Shown here: positions 1-7,262 of the stretch, piece by piece
Position numbering within the stretch: the stretch's first letter is position 1
Layout: each line of letters opens with the position of its first letter
DNA from: Planctomycetaceae bacterium
GTDB lineage: Bacteria > Planctomycetota > Phycisphaerae > Phycisphaerales > SM1A02
NCBI GenBank assembly: GCA_002684315.1
Contig: NYVB01000019.1
Coordinates: 6,857 to 18,935 of the forward strand
DNA length: 12,079 nucleotides
Direction of reading: 5' to 3'
Made by a program: the position numbers and the translations under genes
The notes under the pieces: generated by a model
The model's input: the letters and a program-made list of their open reading frames with translations, nothing else
Database searches by the model: none
What the model was told of the DNA's origin: nothing

Positions 1-1
1 T

Positions 2-823
2 CCAGGACTGCTTGCGCTCGCCTGTTACGACGTGGTGGCCGCGAAGTACTTGAAGCTCCCCCTTCGGTGGTGGCAGCCATTGGGAACCGGTCTCCTCGGC
101 TACAGCATCACCAACACCACCGGGCACGCCGTCGTGGTGGGCGGAATCCTTCGGCTTCGCATCTATCCCCGCTGGAACATCAAGGCGGGCAACATCGGGG
201 AGATCGTCGGCTTTGGTGTCCTGACGTACTATCTGGGTTTGTCATGCACCGCAGCCTGTGCGTTCCTGCTTGAAGGTGGCGGACTGGCGAAGACGCTCTC
301 CGACATTCCGCATGTCGGAGAGGTGCTCGCCCACCCCTGGGTTCGCTACACGATCCCGGCGGTGCTGCTCTCCTTGATATTGACGTGGTTCGTTCTGCTG
401 TTCACGGTCAAGAGAACCATCCGAATTCGAAAGCATGACTTCAGACTTCCGAAACCGATCATCGGGCTGCTTCAGGTCATCGTCTCCTGCGCCGATCTCT
501 GCATCGTGGCCTCCGTCCTGTGGGTGCTGCTGCCCAGTCACGATGGGATGGACTGGCTTTCCTTCGTCGGAATCTTCGCCGTGATCCAGTTCATCTCGCT
601 CCTGTCGGCCGTTCCGGGTGGCATAGGAGTGTTCGAAGGAATCATGTTGGTGGTGCTCGCTCCCATCGCCTCCCGGCAATCGGAGGTGTTCGCGATGCTG
701 CTCACTTTCAGAGCGATCTACTACCTGATTCCCTTTGCGCTGGGCGGACTGACGTTTCTCCTGACGGTCCTGATTCAAGGCAAGGTGCAGGATCAGATGA
801 CGATTCAGAAAGGTGAATCATGA
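2..823 (+). CDS. Flippase-like integral membrane protein, LPG-synthase TM region / UPF0104 family (5'-partial)
   Basis: The reading frame is open to the left edge, so the N-terminus lies outside the window; 273 residues are visible. The protein is strongly hydrophobic, with about five or six membrane segments. Two stretches match the lysylphosphatidylglycerol synthetase transmembrane region (MprF N-terminal half, YbhN/UPF0104): an early segment with ITNTTGHAVVVGG followed by LRLRIYPRW, and a late one with SAVPGGIGVFEG followed by a hydrophobic helix and FRAIYYLIP. In MprF this region flips aminoacylated phospholipid across the cytoplasmic membrane. The protein ends about 20 residues after the last helix, so no C-terminal aminoacyl-transferase domain follows; it is the stand-alone flippase-like form, whose substrate cannot be told from sequence. 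Its stop overlaps the start of the next gene by four bases, indicating co-translation. Family call is fairly sure; the substrate is unknown. Confidence 0.85.
   Translation, partial: PGLLALACYDVVAAKYLKLPLRWWQPLGTGLLGYSITNTTGHAVVVGGILRLRIYPRWNIKAGNIGEIVGFGVLTYYLGLSCTAACAFLLEGGGLAKTLSDIPHVGEVLAHPWVRYTIPAVLLSLILTWFVLLFTVKRTIRIRKHDFRLPKPIIGLLQVIVSCADLCIVASVLWVLLPSHDGMDWLSFVGIFAVIQFISLLSAVPGGIGVFEGIMLVVLAPIASRQSEVFAMLLTFRAIYYLIPFALGGLTFLLTVLIQGKVQDQMTIQKGES
808..823 (+). promoter_or_regulatory. Ribosome binding site with ATGA start/stop overlap
   Basis: GAAAGGTG at 808-815 contains an AAGG core six bases before the ATG at 820. That ATG overlaps the TGA stop of the flippase gene as ATGA (820-823). 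This fixes the start of the downstream gene and suggests translational coupling of the two proteins. Confidence 0.6.
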
Positions 824-3006
824 TTCGAATCACACCCGGACTCCTGATTGCTCTTGGTTGCCTTGGGATCCTTGTCATGTCATCCGTGGGACATTGCCAG
901 AAAGACGCCGATGCCAAGGATCAAGAATGGCAGGAGAGCACGCGACTCTTCAACGAAGGGATCGATGCCAATCTCTCACCCAACGATGATCCGAACAATG
1001 GCGCCGCGAAACTGATCGAGATCATGAAACGCTACCGGGCGATCGAAGAGCTCGAAGACCTCGCCAGAAAGTACGACAAGCTGATCGTCATAGACGGAGA
1101 CGATCAGGTGGATGAAGAACCTGCCTTGCGTTCGGAGATCGCACGACGACGGCTCGAGCTCACCGATGAGCTCGTGAAACAGATTCGCGAGGTGCTCGAA
1201 GCGGAGTATTTCAATTTCGGACTCGATAGGTCCGCTGGATTCAACATGTTGGTTCCACACCTGTCTCCACTGAGACAAATCGCGCGACTTCTGGAACTGA
1301 GGGCGAAGATCCTGATTCGTGAGAACAAGTGGACTGAAGCAAAGATGGTTCTGGTCGTTCTCCTCGATCTCTCGGTGATCACTCGGGAAGACGAGACGTT
1401 GATCAGCTCGCTGGTGGGCGCGTCGATCGCGGCAGTCGCCCTCAATATCCTCGAAGAAGCGATGACCGAACAGCGACTGGACGCCCAGAGCGCCATGCCA
1501 TTTCGGATGGCGACCATGTATCTTTCGAAGGATCCATACGGGTTTCGCGGCGCCCTGATGGGTGAGTACGAATTACTGGAAGCGAGTACGAAGTACTACG
1601 TCGAGAGAGACATCGATGCCATCATGAGTCTGGGGACGACGGTTGAAGAGAAAGCGTATCTGAGCGGCCTGGACCAGGACTCCTTTCGGGTGGAGCTCGA
1701 AAAGTCCAGAGCGGCGTACGATCAGATTGCAAACCTGCTTGATGTGGAGGACGAGGAACAGATCCTGAATCTGGCGAACAGATTCATGGATGACCTGGCG
1801 GAAGGCCGGCATGGTCCGTTGGCGAACATATTTGCAGAACCATGGACGGGGATCATGTTCAACATGATCCGAATCGAGCTGTTTCATGAAGCCATGGCGG
1901 AATCGCTTCGACAGATCACAAGAGGCGTCGATCCCGGATATTTTGGAAACGCGAGAAGGTTGTATGACGAGTGGCTTCCCAAAGTCGGTCGTATCTCCGT
2001 TTCCGACCAGGAGACGATGACGATGGTGCGAAATATCCTTCTGGTGTCAGGCACGTGCGACGCCTTGCCCGAATCGCTTCGGGAACAGTTGCAGTCCGTC
2101 TTTGAAATGATGCGACCGGTGCGAACAGGTCTGCTGCGGGCGGCCAAGATCAGACGCTGCGCCGATTGGTCGACACAGAACAAGATGTTCAAGGGAAATG
2201 GCGATTCGATAGGGCCGAAGGTCCGTGGGATGCAGGCCGCGGCACGTCTCCTTCTGACCGAAGCGGCTCTTGGAATCTGCCAGCACGAAGACGGACTCGA
2301 GACCGGCAAGCTGGTTTCGGATTCTCTGGTGGGTGCCCTGGGAATCGCCATCCACATGGCCGATGGAAGTCACCTGATGGGCCAGCTGGCGGCGACCGCA
2401 CTTCTCGAAGAGATCGCAGAACTGCTGGAACTCGGCATGAACAACGGCAGCGTCGATTCGGACATCGTCCCCGAGCTTCAGGAAAGACTCCAAAGATGCC
2501 AGGGGGATGATCTGCTCAACTGGAAGAAGACGCAGCGCATGCTTCACGGCACGAGAGTCCTCGAGACGATCGAGACGTTTGGCATGACGGACCGGAACCT
2601 GTCGCGGCGCCTCGCCCGAGGATGGTCGGAGGATCGTCTTTTTCTCGCGCAGTTCTACGATGGGGGGCGGCAGGCAGGAGAGGATTCACCGCTGAAGTCA
2701 CCACGTTTCATCTACGACGAAAGCGGACGCCAGGGCGATCTTCATTCCCTTGATCACATCTTCAAGCCCAGTGATCAGGATCTCGAGATGCTCGAGGGAC
2801 CGCACGAGAGACTCCTTCAGCTGATCAATGCGATCGATACCGTGGAATCACCTTCGATCTTCGATTGGAAGTTGCGTTCTTTCGAGGCATACGAAAAGAT
2901 CGAAGCTCTCAAGAAGAAACTGACACCTGCACGACCGGCTCATGGAATGAAGAAGCCGGATGCAGAAAAGATGAACAAGGGCATGGACGGAAAGATGGGA
3001 CATTAG
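820..3006 (+). CDS. Large exported protein of unknown function
   Basis: This 728-residue protein is not recognised as any known family. The N-terminus is a convincing Sec signal peptide: MIR, then a hydrophobic run to about residue 23, then the polar sequence HCQKDADAKDQE. The cysteine near residue 26 has His before it and does not form a good lipobox, so a periplasmic or outer-surface soluble protein is more likely than a lipoprotein. The mature part is acidic, looks largely alpha-helical, and has few cysteines, no membrane segments and no obvious catalytic signature; helical-repeat (TPR-like) packing is possible but unproven. The last 30 residues change character to Lys, Met and Gly with His (HGMKKPD ... 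MDGKMGH). The start is supported by the AAGG ribosome site and the ATGA overlap with the flippase gene. The RlmL-like gene begins one base after its TAG stop. The context suggests a cell-envelope role linked to the flippase, but this is inference. Confidence 0.8.
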   Translation: MIRITPGLLIALGCLGILVMSSVGHCQKDADAKDQEWQESTRLFNEGIDANLSPNDDPNNGAAKLIEIMKRYRAIEELEDLARKYDKLIVIDGDDQVDEEPALRSEIARRRLELTDELVKQIREVLEAEYFNFGLDRSAGFNMLVPHLSPLRQIARLLELRAKILIRENKWTEAKMVLVVLLDLSVITREDETLISSLVGASIAAVALNILEEAMTEQRLDAQSAMPFRMATMYLSKDPYGFRGALMGEYELLEASTKYYVERDIDAIMSLGTTVEEKAYLSGLDQDSFRVELEKSRAAYDQIANLLDVEDEEQILNLANRFMDDLAEGRHGPLANIFAEPWTGIMFNMIRIELFHEAMAESLRQITRGVDPGYFGNARRLYDEWLPKVGRISVSDQETMTMVRNILLVSGTCDALPESLREQLQSVFEMMRPVRTGLLRAAKIRRCADWSTQNKMFKGNGDSIGPKVRGMQAAARLLLTEAALGICQHEDGLETGKLVSDSLVGALGIAIHMADGSHLMGQLAATALLEEIAELLELGMNNGSVDSDIVPELQERLQRCQGDDLLNWKKTQRMLHGTRVLETIETFGMTDRNLSRRLARGWSEDRLFLAQFYDGGRQAGEDSPLKSPRFIYDESGRQGDLHSLDHIFKPSDQDLEMLEGPHERLLQLINAIDTVESPSIFDWKLRSFEAYEKIEALKKKLTPARPAHGMKKPDAEKMNKGMDGKMGH

Positions 3007-3007
3007 G

Positions 3008-4201
3008 ATGATTCAGGATTCAAACACCGACCCGCAAGACGAGACCGGGGTCGATCACGACCCAATGAGACTGCTGAGGGCGACCTGCGCACCCGGACTC
3101 TCCGGGTATCTCGCGGGAGAGATCACATCGCTCGGATACGACATCACGTCGAAGGACCACACCGGAGTCGAGATCAAGGGAACCATGGCCGATGCGATGC
3201 GCCTGATCCTTCGATTGCGCACGGCGTATCACGTTCTCCAGAGATTCGCCGACTTGAAGGTGTCCGATGCCGATGAGATGTACGAGGCCGCGGTCCGACT
3301 TCCCTGGGAACGGGTGATTCCCCACGACGGCTACATTTCCGTGGTCTCGCACATCCAGAATGAAACCATCAGGAACACGATGTTCGCGAACGTGAGACTC
3401 AAGGATGCGATCGTCGATCGAATGCAGTCCGTCCACGGACACCGACCGGATGCGGGATCGAACGGAGACCGGACCGTGATCCATCTGTTCTGGCAGAAGG
3501 ACTTCTGTCGCATCTCACTTGATCTGGCGGGACAGAAGCTCTCGGATCGAAGCTACCGAAGACTGCCCTCGAAGGCACCGATGCGAGAAACCATCGCCGC
3601 AGCCGTTCTCGATCAGATGGGCTACGACGGCACCCGTCCACTTCTGGTTCCCATGTGTGGCAGTGGGACGATCGCGATCGAAGCGGCGTTGATCGCGACC
3701 GGTCGGGCACCGGGGCTGCTCAGAAGCAACTTCGGCATCAAACACCTCTGCAACTTCGACGAAAGCGCCTGGAAACAAGCACGCGCGGCGGCGAAGAAGG
3801 AAAAACGGGCCGACAAACCAGCACCGATCATCGCAAGCGACAACGACCCACGAGCGGTGTCCGCGGCCAAGAAGAATGCGGTCACGGCAGGTGTCGACCA
3901 TCTGATCACATTCGAAGTCTGTGACTTCGCGGAAGGCACTCTGCCCGAGGAGCCGGGATCGATCATCCTCCACGGTGAATACGGCGAACGCCTGGGAGTC
4001 GACGAGGAACTCGAACCGACCTACAACCGGATCGGCGACTATCTCAAGCAGAGTTGTGGTGGCTGGGACGGCTGGGTGTTCACCAGTCGTGAGTTCGCCG
4101 GCTCGGGGGGATTGAAGACCGCAGAACGGATCACGTTTCAACACGGTGGCATCGAGTGTCGATTGTTGAAGTTCGATCTCTACGCCGGCACTCGCGCCTG
4201 A
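3008..4201 (+). CDS. THUMP-domain class I SAM-dependent RNA methyltransferase, RlmL-like, with altered active site
   Basis: The 397 residues align by eye along their whole length with the N-terminal (RlmL) half of E. coli RlmKL, the enzyme that makes m2G in 23S rRNA. A ferredoxin-like plus THUMP region spans roughly residues 24-175, including NETIRNTMFANVRLKDAIVD and ISLDLAGQKL. A Rossmann methyltransferase domain follows, with SAM motif I VPMCGSGT (214-221), then IEAALIATGRAPGL, an acidic motif ASDND (276-280), and a C-terminal end near IECRLLKFDL. There is no RlmK half. Two family-defining positions differ: the Asp that normally opens DPMCGSGT is Val214, and the catalytic NPPYGERL reads HGEYGERL (322-329). 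The surrounding YGERLG is intact, so this is substitution rather than a frameshift. The protein may have lost methylation activity and act as an RNA-binding factor, or it may use altered chemistry. The start is one base after the previous stop, with a weak GGGA site seven bases before it. Homology is certain; activity is doubtful. Confidence 0.9.
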   Translation: MIQDSNTDPQDETGVDHDPMRLLRATCAPGLSGYLAGEITSLGYDITSKDHTGVEIKGTMADAMRLILRLRTAYHVLQRFADLKVSDADEMYEAAVRLPWERVIPHDGYISVVSHIQNETIRNTMFANVRLKDAIVDRMQSVHGHRPDAGSNGDRTVIHLFWQKDFCRISLDLAGQKLSDRSYRRLPSKAPMRETIAAAVLDQMGYDGTRPLLVPMCGSGTIAIEAALIATGRAPGLLRSNFGIKHLCNFDESAWKQARAAAKKEKRADKPAPIIASDNDPRAVSAAKKNAVTAGVDHLITFEVCDFAEGTLPEEPGSIILHGEYGERLGVDEELEPTYNRIGDYLKQSCGGWDGWVFTSREFAGSGGLKTAERITFQHGGIECRLLKFDLYAGTRA

Positions 4202-4230
4202 AGAGCGTCACCAGATCGTTTTCGGACGGG

Positions 4231-4782
4231 TCAGTCGGTTCGACGAACCACGGAGTCGAGACCGGGTCGCTTCACCGTGGGCGTCTCCTTGGCGAGACCA
4301 ACCCAGATGAAACCGATGATCTCTTCCGCCGCGGGATCGATGCCGAAGACGTCATAGGTCCCACGATCACGAGTCAGACCGCCGGTCGACCATTTGGAAC
4401 CGACCCCGTCCGCCGTGAGAGAGAGTGACATGTTCTGGATGGCACAGGAACAGGCCGCGTAATCCTCACGGCTGCGAAACGGATCATCACAGCGAACCTG
4501 AGCGACGACCACCAACTCGGCGGGATCAAGAACCTTGTTCTGGATCGCGGTGATCTTTTCCGGAGGGAGTGTCCGATCAGATGACTTGAGCGAGACCGCG
4601 ATGTTCGCGATCGCCTCCCGGGTGCGTGGCCCGCTCACGACGAAGCGCCAGGGGAATGTCAGCTTGTGACAAGGCGCCTGGTGTGCGGCATCAAGCGCTC
4701 GCTCGAGGACCTCCGGCTCGAGTGGTTCAGGTCGATAGCTGTGAATGGTCCGTCGCTCGTGAATGGCAGCATGCAGGTCCAA
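4231..4782 (-). CDS. Nitroreductase family protein (FMN-dependent)
   Basis: This is a 183-residue protein of the short nitroreductase (YdjA-like) type: cytoplasmic, FMN-binding, usually dimeric, reducing nitro compounds or quinones with NAD(P)H. Visible hallmarks are the N-terminal ERRTIHSYRPEPL (RR at 10-11, the flavin-phosphate contact), APCHKLTFPWRF (36-47) in place of the usual APSxxNxQPWRF, AIQNMSLSLTADGVGSKWSTG (114-134), and a C-terminal GFIWVGLAKETP strand that completes the fold. The cysteine pair in AACSC is not diagnostic. The physiological substrate cannot be inferred. The start is TTG (4782), the best candidate because the homologous region begins at once and GGGAG lies about nine bases upstream; no ATG lies between it and the preceding gene's stop. 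It follows the signal peptidase gene by 30 bases on the same strand, in the same frame, so co-transcription is likely. Its 3' end is 29 bases from the convergent methyltransferase gene. Confidence 0.88.
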   Translation of the reverse strand: MDLHAAIHERRTIHSYRPEPLEPEVLERALDAAHQAPCHKLTFPWRFVVSGPRTREAIANIAVSLKSSDRTLPPEKITAIQNKVLDPAELVVVAQVRCDDPFRSREDYAACSCAIQNMSLSLTADGVGSKWSTGGLTRDRGTYDVFGIDPAAEEIIGFIWVGLAKETPTVKRPGLDSVVRRTD

Positions 4783-4812
4783 GGTCGAAGTCTCCCACCG
4801 AGCCAGACGCCA

Positions 4813-6552
4813 TCAACGAATGAAACGGAGTTTTCCGAAATTAGGCACCCAACGGGAGTCGGTGCCGGGGAATGAAAGTGGTGCAGGCCAGTACACACTG
4901 AAGGCTTTGCCGATCAGCATGTCCTGTGGCACGATGAAGGGGGCATCATCACCCGTGTATTGAGCTGAGAGCGGATGTGGTCGACCCCAGATGCGACCAT
5001 CACGACTGGCGGCACTGTTGTCCCCGAACATGAGGTGCTGGCCACGCTCGAGACGTCCTGGAGTTCTGAAATCGGAGCCGAAGCCAAGCCCACGGACGAA
5101 GGGGCCGTTCTGAGACCGCTGGTTCGCACTGTCGAGCATGGTCGGTCGATAGAAGAGGTCGCGATCCACCCGCACGTTTCGAATGGCCTCGACGCCACCG
5201 TCGAAGTACCAGTCGATCTGCGGTCCCGCGGGTCTGGGAAGCGTCGGATTGGTCAGATAAGTCTCGACCGTGGTGTCAGGGTAGCTCGCCTGAAATCGCT
5301 CTTCCGGAGACCAGTCGTTGAATGGAAGCTCCAGTTCAAGGGTTCCATTGATGAACAGCCACATCTTCTGGTCGACCTGCCAGCAATCGATTTCGAAAGC
5401 GGACCGTGAGACGTCGAAGGGAGTGCTGATGGAGCTGAGCTCACTGCCATCCGACTCACGACTCATGCGCAGTTCGAGCGCACCACTCTTCACGGACCAC
5501 TCGAAGAGGAGACCACGCGTGGTCATGACGAGTCGTGTTCCGGCGAATTCGCGACCATCGAGTGGTTCGACCACGCCCGCGATGCGGATGTCGCTGATCG
5601 GAAAGGGATCACGTGAAAATGGAGGTACCGACGCATTGGGCAATCGGTTGACGTTGTACATGTTGAAATCGGTGATCGGCCATTCATCGTGGTTCCAGCT
5701 GAGGGCGGCGGGCTGGTCCGAGGTGGTCCGCCAGGTGCGGTCGGTTCCGATCTTCCAGTCACCGGCCTGCGGCATGAAGGGCGCACCCCACCAACTGCTC
5801 TGTGACGATTCCTCCCAGCGAACGAGCTCGACGGGTACGAAACTCGAATCGTAGACCGGCTGCCACACCGCTCTTTGCACGAACTCGGGCTTTCGGACCA
5901 CGCGGAGTGACTCGGGCGACCCTTCAAGCGGTCCGGTGAACACGTCTCCATCGACCACCACCAGCTGCTCTTCAGGAAGACCCACCAGTCGTTTGATGAA
6001 GTTCTGCGTGGGCCCGACGGGATCGGTGGGGTTCTTGAAAACCACGACATTGAAGCGCTCGGGAGAAGAGAATGGATAGAGCGACTTCAAGACGATGACA
6101 CGGTCACCGTTGGCGGGAATCGGCTGGATTGGTTCCGGGGTCGAACGCTCGACGGGGTCGGTGAGACCGAACATCGGATCCCAGCGGGCGATCAAGGCAC
6201 GTTTGAGATCACGATTGCGAATCGTCTTGCGCTGTTCGGGATCCTTGATGGCGGACAGGCGCCCGTTCAATTTGTTCAGTTCCTGAGCGGCAAGCTGCCA
6301 ACGTCCCAGGTAGCCATTGGCGTCGATCGCGTACTCCCACCCGGTCTGAGGAGAGCTCCACCGGACATGCTGACCCATGAGTGTGGGCGCCATCGATCCG
6401 GTGGGAATCACGAAGCCCTCGATGATGAACCCTCGGGCGGTCATGGCGAGAACGAAGGACATGATGAGAGACATCATGGTCTCGGTCACACCGGTCTTGG
6501 GTGCCGCCGGCTGACTGGGAACGATCGGAGTGTTTGAATCGGAGCTGGTCAT
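4813..6552 (-). CDS. lepB: Signal peptidase I with large insertion between catalytic boxes
   Basis: This membrane-anchored serine protease (family S26A) removes Sec signal peptides on the outer face of the cytoplasmic membrane. A membrane segment at about residues 26-44 is followed by box B, EGFVIPTGSMAPTL, with nucleophile Ser53. Boxes C/D follow as GDRVIVLKS (149-157), VVVFKNP and FIKRLVGLP, with the general base Lys187. Box E is FGDNSAASRDGRIWG (509-523). All catalytic parts are present, so it should be active. At 579 residues it is far longer than usual (about 200-350). About 80 extra residues, largely charged and helical, lie between Ser53 and box C. About 280 residues (roughly 208-490), rich in Trp and beta-strand-like sequence, lie between boxes D and E. 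The segment at about 320-412 (RLVMTTRGLLFEW ... MWLFINGTLELELPF) resembles a laminin-G/concanavalin-like sandwich. No Shine-Dalgarno sequence precedes the ATG; see the -10-like element upstream. The nitroreductase gene follows closely. Confidence 0.93.
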   Translation of the reverse strand: MTSSDSNTPIVPSQPAAPKTGVTETMMSLIMSFVLAMTARGFIIEGFVIPTGSMAPTLMGQHVRWSSPQTGWEYAIDANGYLGRWQLAAQELNKLNGRLSAIKDPEQRKTIRNRDLKRALIARWDPMFGLTDPVERSTPEPIQPIPANGDRVIVLKSLYPFSSPERFNVVVFKNPTDPVGPTQNFIKRLVGLPEEQLVVVDGDVFTGPLEGSPESLRVVRKPEFVQRAVWQPVYDSSFVPVELVRWEESSQSSWWGAPFMPQAGDWKIGTDRTWRTTSDQPAALSWNHDEWPITDFNMYNVNRLPNASVPPFSRDPFPISDIRIAGVVEPLDGREFAGTRLVMTTRGLLFEWSVKSGALELRMSRESDGSELSSISTPFDVSRSAFEIDCWQVDQKMWLFINGTLELELPFNDWSPEERFQASYPDTTVETYLTNPTLPRPAGPQIDWYFDGGVEAIRNVRVDRDLFYRPTMLDSANQRSQNGPFVRGLGFGSDFRTPGRLERGQHLMFGDNSAASRDGRIWGRPHPLSAQYTGDDAPFIVPQDMLIGKAFSVYWPAPLSFPGTDSRWVPNFGKLRFIR

Positions 6553-6560
6553 GTGTCGGC

Positions 6561-6566
6561 ATTCTA
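6561..6566 (-). promoter_or_regulatory. Possible -10 element giving a (nearly) leaderless signal peptidase transcript
   Basis: Read on the minus strand this is TAGAAT, one mismatch from TATAAT, ending eight bases before the signal peptidase ATG. No ribosome binding site lies between, so transcription would begin about at the start codon, the arrangement seen in leaderless genes. No good -35 box is found. The rest of the 6553-6719 gap shows no gene; it contains an isolated TTGACG with no partner. This is low-confidence pattern matching. Confidence 0.25.
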
Positions 6567-6719
6567 ACGCGGGGAATCATGCCACACCTCGAAAAGCAGT
6601 CCTCGGATCAGGCACTTTCCCATGACACCGATGGCTCGAGAGAGGTTTCCTCGGCAAGGAGGCTCAAATCGACGTCAACTGCCTTCAAGAACGGAAAGAT
6701 GGGAACGAATCGTTCTGGT

Positions 6720-7202
6720 TCATTCAGAATCATCGGGTTCAATGCGATTGAAGCGAACCGTCGCCGCGTTCTGTTGCAGCACCATTCGATCGAAACCGCC
6801 TTCGGAACTCGACTCGAAGGTGATTTCGGCTGGCGAGGTACGAAAGGTGAATGCATCCTTCGAGGCGGCGAAGACCGCTTGCGCCGGCTGGCCGGTCAGT
6901 TGGGCGACCAACTGACCGTGGTCGACCGAGATCGTGCAACGCCTCGCCTGTCCTTCCATCTGATACATCCCGACATAGTCGGCCAGTGAAAGCGCCTCTT
7001 CAGAGATGTAGGGAGTGGGCAGCTCATCGATCTCCTCGAGCAGATGGAGTCCCATCCTCGTGGCGCCGCCGTCGTTGGAATTGGACAGGACCACCACCGC
7101 TCGGCCGAGTGAGGGACTGAACCCGAGAAACGAGTTGAATCCCCCGGTCGTCCCATTGTGCCAGATGCTCGAGGGTGATCGGTGTGATTTTGAGTTACCG
7201 TA
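6720..7202 (-). pseudogene. 5'-truncated class C beta-lactamase-family serine hydrolase with C-terminal DUF3471-like domain
   Basis: The frame is open for 160 residues, bounded upstream by an in-frame TGA at 7203-7205. From about residue 12 it matches the end of a class C beta-lactamase/penicillin-binding-like esterase: IWHNGTTGGFNSFLGFSP is the third active-site box (the KTG equivalent, here HNG), followed by the strand VVVLSNSND. A C-terminal beta domain like DUF3471 begins at LADYVGMYQMEG and continues through FAASKDAFTF and IEP. The N-terminal two thirds, with the SxxK nucleophile motif and the YxN motif, are missing, and no other copy of them is in the window. The first codons before SSIWHNG look non-homologous, and no ATG, GTG or TTG is available until the GTG codons near 7100, inside the conserved domain. 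It is therefore a remnant that cannot make an active hydrolase. The break sits about 7170-7200, next to the divergent AsnB-like gene. Confidence 0.78.
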
Positions 7203-7203
7203 T

Positions 7204-7220
7204 CATGAGCCGTTCTCATG
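7204..7220. repeat. Inverted repeat in the junction gap (possible operator or leader hairpin)
   Basis: CATGAG at 7204-7209 and CTCATG at 7215-7220 form a perfect six-base inverted repeat around CCGTT. It lies between the broken hydrolase and the start of the AsnB-like gene (7263). A TATCAT at 7201-7206, one mismatch from a -10 box on the + strand, overlaps the left arm, so it could be an operator or a hairpin in the leader of the downstream gene. No matching -35 box is seen. The repeat is short enough to have arisen by chance. Confidence 0.35.
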
Positions 7221-7262
7221 TCCGAGTGGCCCCGGAATCGAACCTCGAAAGACGATTTTTCC

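Noticed and set aside
242..778. 178-codon open frame on the minus strand
   Set aside because: Antisense to the flippase-like gene; its product is low-complexity, rich in Gln, Asp, Glu and His, typical of a shadow frame.
3515..4144. 209-codon open frame on the minus strand
   Set aside because: Antisense to the methyltransferase domain, which has clear homology; no start signal or motif.
4237..4249. Inverted repeat GGTTCG-A-CGAACC near the convergent gene ends, as a terminator
   Set aside because: It lies inside the nitroreductase coding end, has a one-base spacer that cannot form a hairpin loop without opening the stem, and has no T-run.
6608..6856. 82-codon open frame on the minus strand, partly in the gap before lepB
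   Set aside because: It overlaps the hydrolase remnant in another frame and has no recognisable features.
7234..7244. T-arm-like sequence GGTTCGATTCC on the minus strand, near the presumed junction (possible tRNA fragment or attachment site)
   Set aside because: The five-base stem around it pairs poorly, no anticodon or D arm lies upstream, and no second copy is seen near 8765-8848 that would mark an integration. Probably chance.
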